A stretch of DNA of 64,000 bases from the NCBI RefSeq assembly GCF_014196505.1, contig NZ_JACIDW010000010.1, forward strand, positions 1 through 64,000, in the 5' to 3' direction. A model generated the notes under the pieces. That model saw nothing but the letters and a program-made list of their open reading frames with translations, did no database searches and was not told the origin of the DNA. Below are positions 17,416 through 25,900 of the stretch, in pieces (the stretch's first letter is position 1; each line of letters starts with the position of its first letter). Made by a program: the position numbers and the translations under genes. This DNA is from Rhizobium metallidurans. GTDB taxonomy: Bacteria; Pseudomonadota; Alphaproteobacteria; Rhizobiales; Rhizobiaceae.

Positions 17416-18816
17416 TTAGGCCCGGGAATGCTGGTCGATAAACGTCTCTACCTCTTTGAGCTCGGGCTTAACGATCTGAAAGCGCTCCTCCTTGTCCATC
17501 AAATCAGCAAGCCACGTCGGAAGCGCGGGGTCAATACCGGATGCGGATTTTACGGCGGCGGGGAACTTGGCCGGATGCGCGGTGGCAAGCGTCACCATAG
17601 GCGAATTGGCCTTTTCGTGCTTCTCGGCCACGAAAACGCCGATCGCCGAATGCGGATCGAGCAGGTAGCCGGTCTTTTCGAGCGTGGTCCTGATCGTCTC
17701 GGCCACCTGCTTTTCGCTGGCGCGGCCGGCACGGAAATCCTTCTTGATGAAGGACATGGCATCGGCCGAAATGTCGAAGCCGTTCGACTGCTTCAGGCTG
17801 TCCATGGCGGCGCGGACCTTCGAGGCGTCGCGTCCATAGGCCTCGAACAGCAGCCGTTCGAAGTTCGACGAGATCTGGATGTCCATCGACGGCGAGGTCG
17901 TCGCCTTGACGTCCTTCATCTCGTAGCGGCCGGTCTTGATCGTGCGCGCCATGATGTCGTTTTCGTTGGTGGCGACGACCAGCTTGCCGATCGGCAGGCC
18001 CATGCGCTTGGCGCAGTAACCGGCGAAAATATCGCCGAAATTGCCCGTCGGCACGGTGAACGAAACCTTCCGGTCCGGCGCGCCGAGCGTGATCGCCGTC
18101 GTGAAATAATAGACGATCTGCGCCATGATGCGCGCCCAGTTGATCGAGTTGACGCCCGAGAGCTTCACCTTGTCGCGGAACGCGCCGTCGTTGAACATCG
18201 CCTTCACCAGATTCTGGCAATCGTCGAAATTGCCCTCGACGGCGAGCGCATGCACGTTGGACGCCGTCGATGTCGTCATCTGCCGCTGCTGCACCGGCGA
18301 AACCTTGCCGTGCGGGAAGAGGATGAAGATGTCGGTGCGCTCGCGTCCGGCGAATGCGTCGATCGCGGCCCCGCCCGTGTCGCCCGAGGTGGCGCCGACG
18401 ATGGTGGCGCGCTCGCCGCGCTTCTCCAGCGCATAGTCCATCAGCCGCGCCAGCAGCTGCATCGCCACATCCTTGAACGCCAGTGTCGTGCCGTGGAAGA
18501 GCTCCATCACGAAGCTGTTCGGGCCGGTCTGCACCAAAGGCGCGATCGCCGGATGGCGGAAGGTGCCGTAGGCTTCGTCGATCATCGCCCGAAACGTGTC
18601 GGCGGGGATTTCGCCGTTGGTGAACGGCGACAGGATGGTGAAGGCGATGTCCTGGTAGCTCTTGCCGCGCAGCGCCCGGATTTCCTTCTTGGAGAATTGC
18701 GGCCATTCGCGCGGCACATAGAGGCCGCCGTCACGCGCCAGGCCGGCCAGCAATGCATCGCAGAAACCGAGGGCAGGGGCTTTGCCGCGGGTCGAGATAT
18801 AGTCCACTGTCGTCAT
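17416..18816 (-). CDS. thrC: Threonine synthase
   Basis: A 466-residue pyridoxal-phosphate enzyme converting O-phosphohomoserine to threonine. The PLP lysine is K115 in TTLAFKDVAMQLL. The N-terminal MTTVDYISTRGKAP, the GATSGDTGGAAIDAF phosphate-binding segment and the VPTGNFGDIFAGY motif are typical. Length fits the long, proteobacterial class. It is the first gene of a minus-strand operon with the M16 peptidase, an acetyltransferase and the EAL protein. thrB is 12 kb away on the other strand. Confidence 0.97.
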   Translation of the reverse strand: MTTVDYISTRGKAPALGFCDALLAGLARDGGLYVPREWPQFSKKEIRALRGKSYQDIAFTILSPFTNGEIPADTFRAMIDEAYGTFRHPAIAPLVQTGPNSFVMELFHGTTLAFKDVAMQLLARLMDYALEKRGERATIVGATSGDTGGAAIDAFAGRERTDIFILFPHGKVSPVQQRQMTTSTASNVHALAVEGNFDDCQNLVKAMFNDGAFRDKVKLSGVNSINWARIMAQIVYYFTTAITLGAPDRKVSFTVPTGNFGDIFAGYCAKRMGLPIGKLVVATNENDIMARTIKTGRYEMKDVKATTSPSMDIQISSNFERLLFEAYGRDASKVRAAMDSLKQSNGFDISADAMSFIKKDFRAGRASEKQVAETIRTTLEKTGYLLDPHSAIGVFVAEKHEKANSPMVTLATAHPAKFPAAVKSASGIDPALPTWLADLMDKEERFQIVKPELKEVETFIDQHSRA

Positions 18817-19052
18817 CCTTGATGTGCCGGGCCTGAAGAAAATCCGGATTGAAGAGAAAACCTGTGTCCCGCCGTCTCTAAGCCGCAGCTTTGGCCTTCG
18901 CCGGCTGCAATCCCGAAATGTGCATCAAAACAGTGCTTACCCAATCGATTTTTGTTTGCGCCGCTGATATAGACCATCGCAAACTGTCACGAAAGGCCCT
19001 GTTTTCACTGAACGGGCCCGGCAAAAAACTTTGTGAAGAGGGTGCAATAATC

Positions 19053-19709
19053 GTGTTCGGCAAGGTCTCTCGTCTTATCGCTTCCGCATCCGTCGCGGCT
19101 GTTCTGGTCGGTTGCAACTCGCTCGGGATGGGCGGTGGAGACAGCAAGACATCGGCGTCGGCGCCCTCCGGCGGCAGCGCGCAGGTGATGCCGATGGCCC
19201 CGGCCAATCCGTCGTCCAACGATCCGTCGATCGGCACGGCGACCACCGCGTCCGGCAACACGGCGCCTGTCGTTCAGGGCGCTTGCCCAACCATCTACAT
19301 GAAGGACGCCGAGGCGATCTATTACCGCTACGCCGGCGGCGCCAAGACCGGCGCGCCCGACAAGCTCGCCTTCCAGGCCTCGATCGGCAACTACACCCGC
19401 CAGTGCACGCTGAACGAACAGAATCTCGTGATGACCGTCGTGGCGCAGCTGCGCATCGTCGCCGGACCGGTCGGCGCCTCGGGCAACGTCACGCTGCCGA
19501 TCCGCATCTCCGTCTATGACGGCGAGGACGCGCTCTATTCGGAAGTCACCAACTTCGCTACCCAGATCGACCCGAACGGCGCCACCCAGGTCCTGTTCCG
19601 CAAGGACGGCATCAGGCTGCCCGTCGGCTCCGGCTCGCTCGTCCGCGTCAACGTCGGCTTCGACCAGGGCGCGCCCGCCAAGGGCAAGGGCAAGAAGAAG
19701 TCCAGCTAA
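19053..19709 (+). CDS. Putative lipoprotein of unknown function
   Basis: A 218-residue lipoprotein. The start was set at GTG 19053, because it is followed at once by a signal peptide (VFGKVSRLIASASVAAVLVGC) with lipobox LVGC and the lipidated cysteine at about position 21. A long low-complexity Ser/Pro/Ala linker (about 25-75) leads to a beta-rich domain with CPTIYMKDAEAIYYRY and NYTRQCTLNEQN. The C-terminus is lysine-rich. It diverges from thrC. Similar lipoproteins are widespread in Rhizobiales without known role. Confidence 0.75.
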   Translation: MFGKVSRLIASASVAAVLVGCNSLGMGGGDSKTSASAPSGGSAQVMPMAPANPSSNDPSIGTATTASGNTAPVVQGACPTIYMKDAEAIYYRYAGGAKTGAPDKLAFQASIGNYTRQCTLNEQNLVMTVVAQLRIVAGPVGASGNVTLPIRISVYDGEDALYSEVTNFATQIDPNGATQVLFRKDGIRLPVGSGSLVRVNVGFDQGAPAKGKGKKKSS

Positions 19710-19809
19710 GGTTTTTGGGGTAGGGCGGCTATAGCCGCGTTGTGGGATTAAAGGGTGAGGGGGCCTTACGGCACAGCGCCTAAGCCCATTCCCTCAAACC
19801 CTCAAAAAC

Positions 19810-20499
19810 TCAGGCCACGCCTTCCCATTCCGCCAGCGCCGCGACCACGCCCGGCAGATCCACCATCCGCGAGATCACCGTCTCGGCGCCCGCATCCGTC
19901 AGCCGGTCGGCATGCGAGGGATAGGTGTGCGAGGCGCCGGTGAAGCCGATCACCCGCATGCCGGCGGCGCGCGCCGCGTGGACGCCGTGCACGGAATCCT
20001 CGACCACCACGCAGCGCGATGGCGAAGCGCCCATCTGCGTGGCGCCGTGCAGGAAGATATCTGGCTTCGGCTTGACGCGGTCGGCGCCGAGATCCTTGGC
20101 CGAGAAGATGTTGGGCGCGAAGAACTGGCTGAGCCCGACCTTGGACAGCATCATGGCGAGCCGCGCGCTCGACGAGTTCGAGCAGATGCAGCGCTTGAGG
20201 TCGATGCGCTTGAGCACCGCCTCGACACCCGCGATCGCCTGCACCTCGGACGCCAGCCGCATGTCGAGGAGCTTCTCGGACTTGTCGAGCAGGGAGGCCG
20301 AGAGCGGAATGCTCGCTTCGCGCTCGATCTGCAGCAGGATATTCTGCCAGGTCATGCCGGCGAACCGCTCGCCCATTTCCTCGATGCTAATAGGGTAGCC
20401 CGCTTCCGTCAGAAGCCTGGACTCGACGTCCGCCGCGATGATTTCGGAATCGACCAGAACACCGTCGCAGTCGAAAAGAATGAGGTCGAAGCCGTTCAT
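19810..20499 (-). CDS. HAD-IA family phosphatase
   Basis: A 229-residue haloacid dehalogenase superfamily hydrolase of the beta-phosphoglucomutase/phosphoglycolate phosphatase type. Motif I is FDCDGVLVDSE with nucleophile D10, motif II is ICSNSSS at about 105-111, the lysine is in RVKPKPDIF, and motif IV is VVVEDSVHGVHAA. A helical cap lies between motifs I and II. It should dephosphorylate a small phosphorylated metabolite. The specific substrate is not apparent. Monocistronic and divergent from the bioR gene. Confidence 0.88.
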   Translation of the reverse strand: MNGFDLILFDCDGVLVDSEIIAADVESRLLTEAGYPISIEEMGERFAGMTWQNILLQIEREASIPLSASLLDKSEKLLDMRLASEVQAIAGVEAVLKRIDLKRCICSNSSSARLAMMLSKVGLSQFFAPNIFSAKDLGADRVKPKPDIFLHGATQMGASPSRCVVVEDSVHGVHAARAAGMRVIGFTGASHTYPSHADRLTDAGAETVISRMVDLPGVVAALAEWEGVA

Positions 20500-20683
20500 G
20501 TAAGTCTCAAGCCTTCGTTGGGGATGAGCGGGCTTTACACGATGCCTCGGCCGATCTCAACCGGCCGTGCGTCATGGCTGGCCTGCGGTCGTCGGATGGC
20601 TAGGGTTACGCGCTATCGAATTGCCTGCGGATGCGGGGCCTTGTCGCCTCGACAAGCCATGGTTCGCCCTCTAATGGAAGGGT

Positions 20684-21355
20684 ATGGCCAAGGAACCGGA
20701 AGACACAATCGCAAGCCGCATCAGCCGCGTGCTCGCCGACCGCATCGTTCGCGGCGAATTGCCGGCCGGCTTGCGTCTGCGCCAGGATCATATCGCCGAG
20801 GAGTTCGGCGCCAGCCACGTGCCCGTGCGCGAAGCCTTCCGTCGCCTGGAGGCGCAGGGGCTGGCGATCAGCGAGCCGCGTCGCGGGGTGCGCGTCGCCT
20901 CCTTCGACATCAAGGAGGTGCGCGAGGTGGCCGAGATGCGCGCCGCGCTCGAGGTTCTGGCGCTGCGCCACGCCGCCAAGCACCTGACGCCTGCGATCCT
21001 CGACGCCGCCGAGGAGGCGACCCGCGAGGGTGATGCGGCGGCCGACGTTCACGCCTGGGAGGAAGCCAACCGCCGCTTCCATCGCCTCATCCTGACGCCC
21101 TGCAACATGAGCCGTCTGCTCGCCTCGATCGACGATCTCCACGCCGCCAGCGCCCGCTTCCTGTTCTCCGCCTGGCGTTCGGGATGGGAAAAGCGCACCG
21201 ACCACGACCACCGCGCCATCCTCTTGGCCCTGCGCCAGGGCAGGGCGGAAGAGGCGGCCGGCATCCTCGAGCGCCACGTCCAGTGGATCGGCCGCGCGCC
21301 GAAATCCACCAGCAAGGGTGGCGAAAACGGCGAAGCCTTCGCCATCGTCGGCTGA
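20684..21355 (+). CDS. bioR: GntR family biotin regulator BioR
   Basis: A 223-residue GntR/FadR-type repressor. The N-terminal winged helix runs through about residue 70 with LRQDHIAEEFGASHVPVREAFRRLEAQGL, and an FCD ligand domain of helices follows. Members of this group in Agrobacterium, Brucella and Paracoccus (BioR) repress biotin genes through the TTATMKATAA box. Identification rests on two things: bioY is next downstream, and two perfect BioR boxes sit in the gap between the genes. No box was seen upstream of bioR itself. Biotin synthesis genes are not in the window. Confidence 0.85.
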   Translation: MAKEPEDTIASRISRVLADRIVRGELPAGLRLRQDHIAEEFGASHVPVREAFRRLEAQGLAISEPRRGVRVASFDIKEVREVAEMRAALEVLALRHAAKHLTPAILDAAEEATREGDAAADVHAWEEANRRFHRLILTPCNMSRLLASIDDLHAASARFLFSAWRSGWEKRTDHDHRAILLALRQGRAEEAAGILERHVQWIGRAPKSTSKGGENGEAFAIVG

Positions 21356-21365
21356 ATTCTCAAAA

Positions 21366-21375
21366 TTATAGATAA
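21366..21375. promoter_or_regulatory. BioR box 1
   Basis: TTATAGATAA fits the BioR consensus TTATMKATAA exactly. It is the reverse complement of box 2. The identical stretch extends to 15 bases (AATTATAGATAATTT, 21364-21378). It starts 11 bases after the bioR stop codon and about 180 bases before bioY. Confidence 0.85.
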
Positions 21376-21528
21376 TTTATTCTCGGCGTGAATTCCCTGG
21401 AATTTCGCGCTTTTCGGCCGCTTTCGCTGTCGGTACGGCGCGCGATCGCGTTTGTTCGCTGCGCAATCGCATCTCGGCCGCTTGCCATCGCGAAAAATCT
21501 CTCTCATAAAATAGATGGGAATCAAAAA

Positions 21529-21538
21529 TTATCTATAA
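21529..21538. promoter_or_regulatory. BioR box 2, bioY operator
   Basis: TTATCTATAA fits the BioR consensus exactly and lies 17 bases before the bioY start codon, just upstream of its ribosome-binding site. Bound repressor here would block bioY transcription or elongation. This is the expected position for biotin-dependent control of the transporter. Confidence 0.9.
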
Positions 21539-21555
21539 TTTGAGAAGGAGAGTTT

Positions 21556-22134
21556 ATGTCCCTGTTCGATCAATCCCAGGAGTTCCGTTTCGACCCGTTG
21601 CGTCTCGCCGCCCGGCCGACCGCCATCAAGGCCGTCTTCGTGCTGGCGGGCACGCTTATTTTGGCGCTCGCCTCGCAGATCTCGGTGCCGATGGTGCCGG
21701 TGCCGATCACCATGCAGACTTTCGCGGTGACGATGATCGGCGCGCTCTATGGCTGGCGTCTCGGCGCGGCGACGGTGCTGGCCTGGCTTGCGGAAGCGGC
21801 CATCGGCTTCCCGGTTCTGGCTGGCGGCGCCGGTGGTCTGGCACCGTTCGCGGGCCCGACGGCGGGCTATCTCGCCTCCTTCCCCGTTGTCGCGGCCCTT
21901 GCCGGCTGGCTCGCCGCGCGCGGCTGGACCGGCGACGCCGTGATCCGCAGCTTCGCCGCCCACTTCGTCGCCAACATCCTGTGCCTGGCGATCGGCGGCC
22001 TGTGGCTCGCAAACCTGCTCGGCATCGAGAAGGCCTGGCTGCTCGGTGTGGCACCCTTCATCCTCGGCGCGGTGCTGAAGTCGGCGCTGGCGGCAGCCGT
22101 GCTGAAGGGCGTCAGGATCTACACCGGCCGCTGA
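21556..22134 (+). CDS. bioY: Biotin transporter substrate-binding component BioY
   Basis: A 192-residue membrane protein with about six transmembrane helices. It is the S-component of an energy-coupling factor biotin transporter. Typical segments are SVPMVPVPITMQTFAV at about residues 43-58 and LAGGAGGLAPFAGPTAGYLASF at about 88-109. GAGAAGGAGAG precedes the ATG. No bioM or bioN ATPase and T-component genes follow, so BioY either works alone or shares modules from elsewhere. The upstream BioR box places it under biotin control. Confidence 0.95.
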   Translation: MSLFDQSQEFRFDPLRLAARPTAIKAVFVLAGTLILALASQISVPMVPVPITMQTFAVTMIGALYGWRLGAATVLAWLAEAAIGFPVLAGGAGGLAPFAGPTAGYLASFPVVAALAGWLAARGWTGDAVIRSFAAHFVANILCLAIGGLWLANLLGIEKAWLLGVAPFILGAVLKSALAAAVLKGVRIYTGR

Positions 22135-22135
22135 G

Positions 22136-22561
22136 GTGACCGTTCATCTGCGCGCCCACCACCTGCTCTGCATGCTGACCTTCGTCGGTGAAGGCTACAC
22201 GCCCGCCTTCACCGAGAATTACATCCGCGTCGCCCGGCGCCTGTCGTCGGGCGAGGAGATCGAGGTGGTCGATGGCCCCGACGATATCTGCGCGCCGCTG
22301 CTCTCGGGAGCGGCGGCGCATTGCCGCAACGAAAGCGTCGTGGCGCGGGACAGGGCGGCGGCGCAAGCCGTCGGCCGTCTGTTGGGGATCGCGGTCGGGA
22401 AGGGCACCCGCATCTATCCCGACGCGGCGCTGCTGAAGCGTCTGCGCCGCAACTTCGCCCTCGGCACGATCCGCAAAGCCTGCGACGAGTGTGAGTGGAG
22501 CGAGCTCTGCGGCCATGTCGCCGAGCGCGGCTTCGCCGATGTGCTGGTCGCGCCGGACTGA
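22136..22561 (+). CDS. DUF1284 protein
   Basis: A 141-residue cysteine-containing protein that begins VTVHLRAHHLLCMLTFVGEGYT. This RxHHLLC start is the signature of DUF1284 proteins, as is the C-terminal KACDECEWSELC cluster, which could hold a metal or iron-sulfur site. It starts with GTG one base after the bioY stop, so it is co-transcribed with bioY and probably under BioR control. A link to biotin is only positional. Function unknown. Confidence 0.8.
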   Translation: MTVHLRAHHLLCMLTFVGEGYTPAFTENYIRVARRLSSGEEIEVVDGPDDICAPLLSGAAAHCRNESVVARDRAAAQAVGRLLGIAVGKGTRIYPDAALLKRLRRNFALGTIRKACDECEWSELCGHVAERGFADVLVAPD

Positions 22562-22638
22562 CGCATGTCTGCCGAAAGCGGTTCGCGGTTTCGGGATAAC
22601 CACATGCGCGAAAACAAGCGCCTGAAGCGTGCCGCGCT

Positions 22639-23337
22639 TCAGGCCGCGACCGGCGTCTCCACCGGAAACAGCGCCACGAACTGCCGCTCTCCCTCGGGCG
22701 AAAAGATCACCGAGCGGCTTCCCGCCGTGCGCCGCGCCCAGCCCTTGTCGAAGAAACTCGTGAGCAACGCCTTGCCGAGGCTGCCGGCCAGATGCGCGCG
22801 CCGCTCGCTCCAATCGAGGCACGAGCGGCAGAGAGGCCGCCGCGATGCCTTGAGGTCGGCGACATCGATGCCGATGCACTGAAACGTCTCCTCGCCCTTG
22901 GCGGTCAGCGCCAGCCCGTCGCCGACGGCGTCGATCGCGCCTTTGGCGACGAGGCTATCCAGCATCCGCACCCCGTAATCGCCGGCCAGGTGGTCGTAGC
23001 AGATCCGCGCCTTGCGCAGCGCCGGCTCCTTCGGCCCCGGCTGGTGGCGCAGATGCCCGCGACTGGCCGCGAAACCCATCATGCTTTCGATCAGCCGCGC
23101 GACCGCCTCGTCGGCAAGGCTGAAATAGCGATGCCGCCCCTGCTTTCGGGGGAGGAGCAATCCGCCGGCCTCGAGCTTGGCAAGATGCGCGCTTGCCGTC
23201 TGCAGCGTGATGCCGCCGACCGCGGCGAGTTCGGTCGCGGTCAGCGCCTTGCCACCCGTCAGCGCGGCCAGCATGTTCGCGCGAGCGGGGTCGCCGATCA
23301 GCGCGCCGATCTGCGCGATATCAGGTCCTTCCTTCAC
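22639..23337 (-). CDS. ArsR family transcriptional regulator
   Basis: A 232-residue repressor with an ArsR winged helix in the first 80 residues (IGDPARANMLAAL, TATELAAVGGITLQTASAHLAKLEAGGLL) and a longer C-terminal part with a CRSCLDWSERRAHLAG segment. Related proteins sit next to small monooxygenase-like genes. Here the divergent pair is a NIPSNAP gene and an ABM gene. A dyad in the shared promoter is a candidate operator. The ligand is not evident; the usual CxC metal site of ArsR proper is not seen. Confidence 0.85.
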   Translation of the reverse strand: MKEGPDIAQIGALIGDPARANMLAALTGGKALTATELAAVGGITLQTASAHLAKLEAGGLLLPRKQGRHRYFSLADEAVARLIESMMGFAASRGHLRHQPGPKEPALRKARICYDHLAGDYGVRMLDSLVAKGAIDAVGDGLALTAKGEETFQCIGIDVADLKASRRPLCRSCLDWSERRAHLAGSLGKALLTSFFDKGWARRTAGSRSVIFSPEGERQFVALFPVETPVAA

Positions 23338-23365
23338 GGCTCACCTCCTGCGGCTGTCATCTTCC

Positions 23366-23389
23366 ATACTTCGACCGTAGCCGAAGCAT
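23366..23389. promoter_or_regulatory. Candidate ArsR-family operator
   Basis: ATACTTCG and CGAAGCAT form an interrupted dyad (seven of eight pairs, 8-base centre) in the 102-base divergent gap between the ArsR-type gene and the NIPSNAP gene. Its position suits control of both genes. No binding data can be read from sequence. Confidence 0.45.
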
Positions 23390-23439
23390 CTCCGTCCCGC
23401 AACATGGCAAAACCATCCTGCAACCAAGGAGAAAGAGTG

Positions 23440-23769
23440 ATGATCACCTGCTTCATCCGCTACGAAATCGACCCGTTGAAGAAGGATGCCTTCGCCGAAT
23501 ATGCGCGCAACTGGGGCCAGGCCATCCCGCGCAACGGCGCCGATCTCATCGGTTATTTCGCCCCGCACGAGGGCTCGGCGACCACGGCCTACGGCGTCTA
23601 CAACATCGAAAGCCTCGCCGCCTACGAAGCCTACCGCTCCCGCCTTGCCGCCGATCCGCTCGGCCGCGAGAACTATGAATTCGCTCGCCGCGAGCGCTTC
23701 ATCCTCAAGGAAGACCGCATCTTCCTGAAGAACGTCTCACTTCCCCACGCCGCAAGGGTGCTGCCATGA
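23440..23769 (+). CDS. NIPSNAP family protein
   Basis: A 109-residue ferredoxin-like (dimeric alpha/beta barrel) protein of the NIPSNAP family, seen in MITCFIRYEIDPLKKDAFAEYA and the C-terminal REERFILKED-like part (ERFILKEDRIFLK). A longer frame exists upstream but runs antisense to the ArsR gene. The start at 23440 has AAGGAG 8-9 bases before it. Its stop overlaps the ABM gene by four bases. Bacterial NIPSNAP proteins have no established reaction. The pairing suggests a small-molecule detoxification or oxidation role. Confidence 0.85.
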   Translation: MITCFIRYEIDPLKKDAFAEYARNWGQAIPRNGADLIGYFAPHEGSATTAYGVYNIESLAAYEAYRSRLAADPLGRENYEFARRERFILKEDRIFLKNVSLPHAARVLP

Positions 23770-24119
23770 TCGCTGTCATCTTCGAAGTCCTGCCCTATAT
23801 GGGCGAGCGCCATCGATATCTCGATCTCGCCGGCGAACTGCGCGCCGAATTGGAGAAGATGGACGGCTTCATCTCCATCGAGCGCTTCGAAAGCCTGACC
23901 CTGCGCGGCAAGCTGCTGTCGCTCTCCTTCTGGCGCGACGAGGAAGCAGTCAAACGCTGGCGCAACCTCGAACACCACCGCGCCGCCCAGGCCGCCGGCC
24001 GAGGTGGCATCTTCGCGGATTATCGTTTGCGCATCGGCCATGTGGTGCGCGACTACGGGATGAACGAGCGGGCGGAGGCGCCGGCCGATAGCCGGGCTGT
24101 GCATGATGTGGTGGGTTAG
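23766..24119 (+). CDS. Antibiotic biosynthesis monooxygenase (ABM) domain protein
   Basis: A 117-residue ABM-like dimeric barrel protein. Visible are MIAVIFEVLPYMGERHRYLDLA, DGFISIERFESLTLRGKLLSLSFW at about residues 34-57, and the W60-R-N-L-x-H-H region. Some family members are cofactor-free monooxygenases, others degrade heme; residue identity does not settle which. It is translationally coupled to the NIPSNAP gene (ATGA overlap). It is probably regulated by the divergent ArsR protein. Confidence 0.85.
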   Translation: MIAVIFEVLPYMGERHRYLDLAGELRAELEKMDGFISIERFESLTLRGKLLSLSFWRDEEAVKRWRNLEHHRAAQAAGRGGIFADYRLRIGHVVRDYGMNERAEAPADSRAVHDVVG

Positions 24120-24122
24120 CTT

Positions 24123-24419
24123 TCAGAAAACCCGCATCGCCGAGGATTCGATCCGCGCTCTCAAGCGCGGGTGCAGGCCGTCGCGGGTGGTAATGTCGAC
24201 AGGGCTTCCGAGCTTATCTTCGAGCATCAGCTTGATGCCGATAAGGTCGAAAGCGTTGAAGCGGCTATTGGGGTCGTAATCCACGAAAAGATCGATGTCG
24301 CTTGCCTGTTTCGCCTCGTCGCGGGCAACCGAGCCGAACAGGTAAAGCGAGGTCGCGCCCAGCGCGCGCACCGCCTCGGCATTGCTCTTCAGACGTTCGA
24401 GCGCTTCGCTTTTCCTCAT
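24123..24419 (-). CDS. MNT-type nucleotidyltransferase (orphan antitoxin-like)
   Basis: A 98-residue minimal nucleotidyltransferase. The motif GSVARDEAKQASDIDLFVDY (about residues 30-49) supplies the GS and DxD metal ligands. The third aspartate is in PVDITTRD. In MntA-HepT systems this protein modifies the HEPN toxin HepT. No HepT-like gene lies on either side here; the ABM gene converges on it, and the ccrM leader lies upstream. So it is an orphan, or acts on a distant partner. The frame is intact. Confidence 0.8.
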   Translation of the reverse strand: MRKSEALERLKSNAEAVRALGATSLYLFGSVARDEAKQASDIDLFVDYDPNSRFNAFDLIGIKLMLEDKLGSPVDITTRDGLHPRLRARIESSAMRVF

Positions 24420-24559
24420 GCCGCAAGCCTACCGTATACGGATGCACTTTGCCATCGGCCTGAATTTTTTCCCGAAATCGTACCCCGGTTCAGGCTTTGG
24501 TAACCAAGATGAGTAACCATAACAGACAGTAAAGAGCGTAATGTGTATGAGCGAGTTAA

Positions 24560-25693
<1,134 letters not shown>

Positions 25694-25764
25694 TCCGCGA
25701 AAGGCCCGATCGAGACTGCCGTCGACCGGTTTTTGTACCTCCAGTTGCGGAAGACGGCAAAAGG

Positions 25765-25795
25765 CGCCCGGGATCATACCCCGGGCGTCTTCATT
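25765..25795 (+). terminator. Terminator of ccrM
   Basis: CGCCCGGG at 25765-25772 pairs with CCCGGGCG at 25780-25787, followed by the T-rich TCTTCATTTC. It lies 72 bases after the ccrM stop. The stem is strong and the T-run broken, so termination is likely but may be partial. Confidence 0.65.
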
Positions 25796-25839
25796 TCGGG
25801 CGCCGCCGTCAAGACGCGCGGGCCCGACGAGGCGCGAGA

Positions 25840-25871
25840 TAAAAAGCGCCCCGGCTTTTGACCGGAGCGCT
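25840..25871 (-). terminator. Terminator of the minus-strand membrane protein operon
   Basis: Read on the minus strand, AGCGCTCCGG pairs with CCGGGGCGCT around a short loop and is followed by TTTTTAT. This is a good intrinsic terminator about 30 bases after the stop at 25901. Confidence 0.8.
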
Positions 25872-25900
25872 CTATGTCGATCGATGTCGTGGTTTCGGGC

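Noticed and set aside
19725..19738. GCGGCTATAGCCGC palindrome as terminator of the lipoprotein gene
   Set aside because: The stem is short and followed by GTTGTGGG rather than a T-run.
24499..24521. CtrA-type site upstream of ccrM (GTAACCA twice)
   Set aside because: The two half-sites are 13 bases apart instead of the 11 needed for TTAA-N7-TTAA, and each deviates from TTAACC. No GANTC was seen in the leader either.
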